A stretch of 7,210 bases of DNA, taken from positions 1 through 7,210 of the forward strand of contig JAISBO010000089.1 of the NCBI GenBank assembly GCA_031266155.1, read 5' to 3'. The notes beneath the pieces were generated by a model. The model saw nothing but the letters and a program-made list of their open reading frames with translations. It ran no database searches and had not been told where the DNA came from. Shown here in pieces: positions 6,603-7,210 of the stretch. How positions within the stretch are numbered: the stretch's first letter is position 1; every line of letters starts with the position of its first letter. A program made the position numbers and the translations under genes. Source of the DNA: Puniceicoccales bacterium. Its GTDB lineage: Bacteria > Verrucomicrobiota > Verrucomicrobiia > Opitutales > JAIRKQ01.

Positions 6603-6632
6603 GTTGTGTTTATCATAACCCCAACCGTTTTT
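6603..6632 (+). terminator. Weak hairpin and T-run between convergent genes
   Basis: GTTGTG (6603-6608) can pair with CATAAC (6614-6619) with one G-T pair and a five-base loop, and a T5 run follows at 6628-6632 after an 8-base spacer. It is the only terminator-like structure in the 67-base gap between the barrel gene and the convergent small gene. The spacer is too long for a textbook intrinsic terminator. Confidence 0.2.
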
Positions 6633-6665
6633 CGTTTTACTTTAACTGTAGATTTTATGGCTTAC

Positions 6666-6914
6666 TCATTTTCCCCAATTCTTCTTTGGTTTTAGCCAAT
6701 CCTTGTCTTTATATGTGTTTTTGATCCCTACAAACGTTGTAATCAAATATGCTCCAAACAGAAAAGCCTGGGAATATTCTCCGATGATAAAATTGTGGAC
6801 GCAAAGGTAAACATTACTGATCAACCAAAGTGTATAGCTCAATTTCATACGGAGTGTAGCGTTATAAAAAGATCCTAGGAGGGCTATGGCGACAAAAGGG
6901 CTTGTAAGTGTCAT
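6666..6914 (-). CDS. Small three-helix membrane protein, PnuC-like
   Basis: This 82-residue minus-strand product has three predicted membrane segments at about 5-20, 26-43 and 47-65, then a Lys/Asp/Trp-rich polar tail (66-82). The pattern is a first helix with GSFYNA, then MKLSYTLWLISN (W30, N34), then GEYSQAFLFGAYLITTFVGI. It resembles the C-terminal core of PnuC-type nicotinamide riboside transporters and the short PnuC-like proteins built on it, which share the W-x-x-x-N helix and a Y-x-x-A-x-x-F-x-x-Y helix. A full PnuC has about seven helices in some 200-240 residues, so this is either a small standalone homologue or a remnant. Start context is poor: only an AAGAAA purine run precedes the ATG. 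It converges on the barrel gene. Transport of a particular substrate cannot be claimed. Confidence 0.6.
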   Translation of the reverse strand: MTLTSPFVAIALLGSFYNATLRMKLSYTLWLISNVYLCVHNFIIGEYSQAFLFGAYLITTFVGIKNTYKDKDWLKPKKNWGK

Positions 6915-7132
6915 ATTTTCTTTTTAAACTGAAAAGGAAGCATGTCAGTAAAATTTTTGGTTTTGGACTGATAATTTTTTGATAATTGTGAGACAGTAGG
7001 TAAAGATTCTTATTTTCCCAAATGAGGGGTTTTCACGTTATATGGTGTAGGGCAAAGGAAGAGAGCCTTTTAAGATAAAATGCTTGATTCTAATATTTAA
7101 AATTTCAGACTGTGCGACTCAGTTGGAATGAT
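6915..7132. other. Intergenic region upstream of tRNA-Arg and of the small minus-strand gene
   Basis: No gene is seen in these 218 AT-rich bases. The region must hold the start signals of two divergently read genes, the minus-strand membrane protein and the + strand tRNA, but no promoter with a convincing -35/-10 pair was found. A direct repeat GATAATT occurs at 6970-6976 and 6981-6987, and TTTTGG is repeated back to back near 6955-6966. Neither has a recognisable function. Confidence 0.4.
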
Positions 7133-7209
<77 letters not shown>

Positions 7210-7210
7210 C

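Noticed and set aside
6393..6695. 100-codon + strand frame overlapping the end of the barrel gene and the start of the gap
   Set aside because: Its hydrophobic look comes from reading the barrel gene out of frame. It has no ribosome-binding site and overlaps the intact barrel terminus.

Overview
The window looks like chromosomal DNA of a Gram-negative bacterium, most plausibly from the PVC superphylum (Chlamydiae/Verrucomicrobiota side). The reason is gene order: the 3' end of murD, then a LysM-repeat lipoprotein, then ftsW, all on the + strand. In chlamydiae the gene between murD and ftsW is the one annotated nlpD, and I recall a similar order in Verrucomicrobiota. This is inference from order and general sequence character; no species can be named. 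Base composition leans AT and the code is standard, with TGA used as a stop by murD and by the minus-strand gene.

Layout. Bases 1-423 hold the C-terminal ligase domain of MurD. Bases 451-1566 encode a lipoprotein with four LysM repeats and no visible enzymatic domain. Bases 1573-2766 encode FtsW, the division septum glycosyltransferase. These three form a tight cell-wall/division operon. The usual next gene, murG, is absent. A 164-base AT-rich gap follows, and then three + strand genes not found in ordinary mur clusters: a 305-residue unknown protein (2931-3848), a 440-residue unknown protein with a long acidic disordered linker (3934-5256), and a 442-residue exported outer-membrane beta-barrel of autotransporter type (5270-6598). 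A convergent minus-strand gene (6666-6914) encodes a small three-helix membrane protein resembling the core of PnuC. The window ends with a complete tRNA-Arg(ACG) gene with encoded CCA (7133-7209).

How the genes work together. MurD makes the peptidoglycan precursor, FtsW polymerises it at the septum, and the LysM lipoprotein probably binds peptidoglycan at the envelope. The three downstream genes are closely spaced and probably co-transcribed. Two of them encode soluble-looking proteins without signal peptides; the third encodes a surface barrel. This block, between an interrupted mur cluster and a tRNA gene, is the least explained part of the window. An upstream in-frame start with a good ribosome-binding site, cut off by a TGA 12 codons later, precedes the 440-residue gene and makes its true 5' end uncertain.
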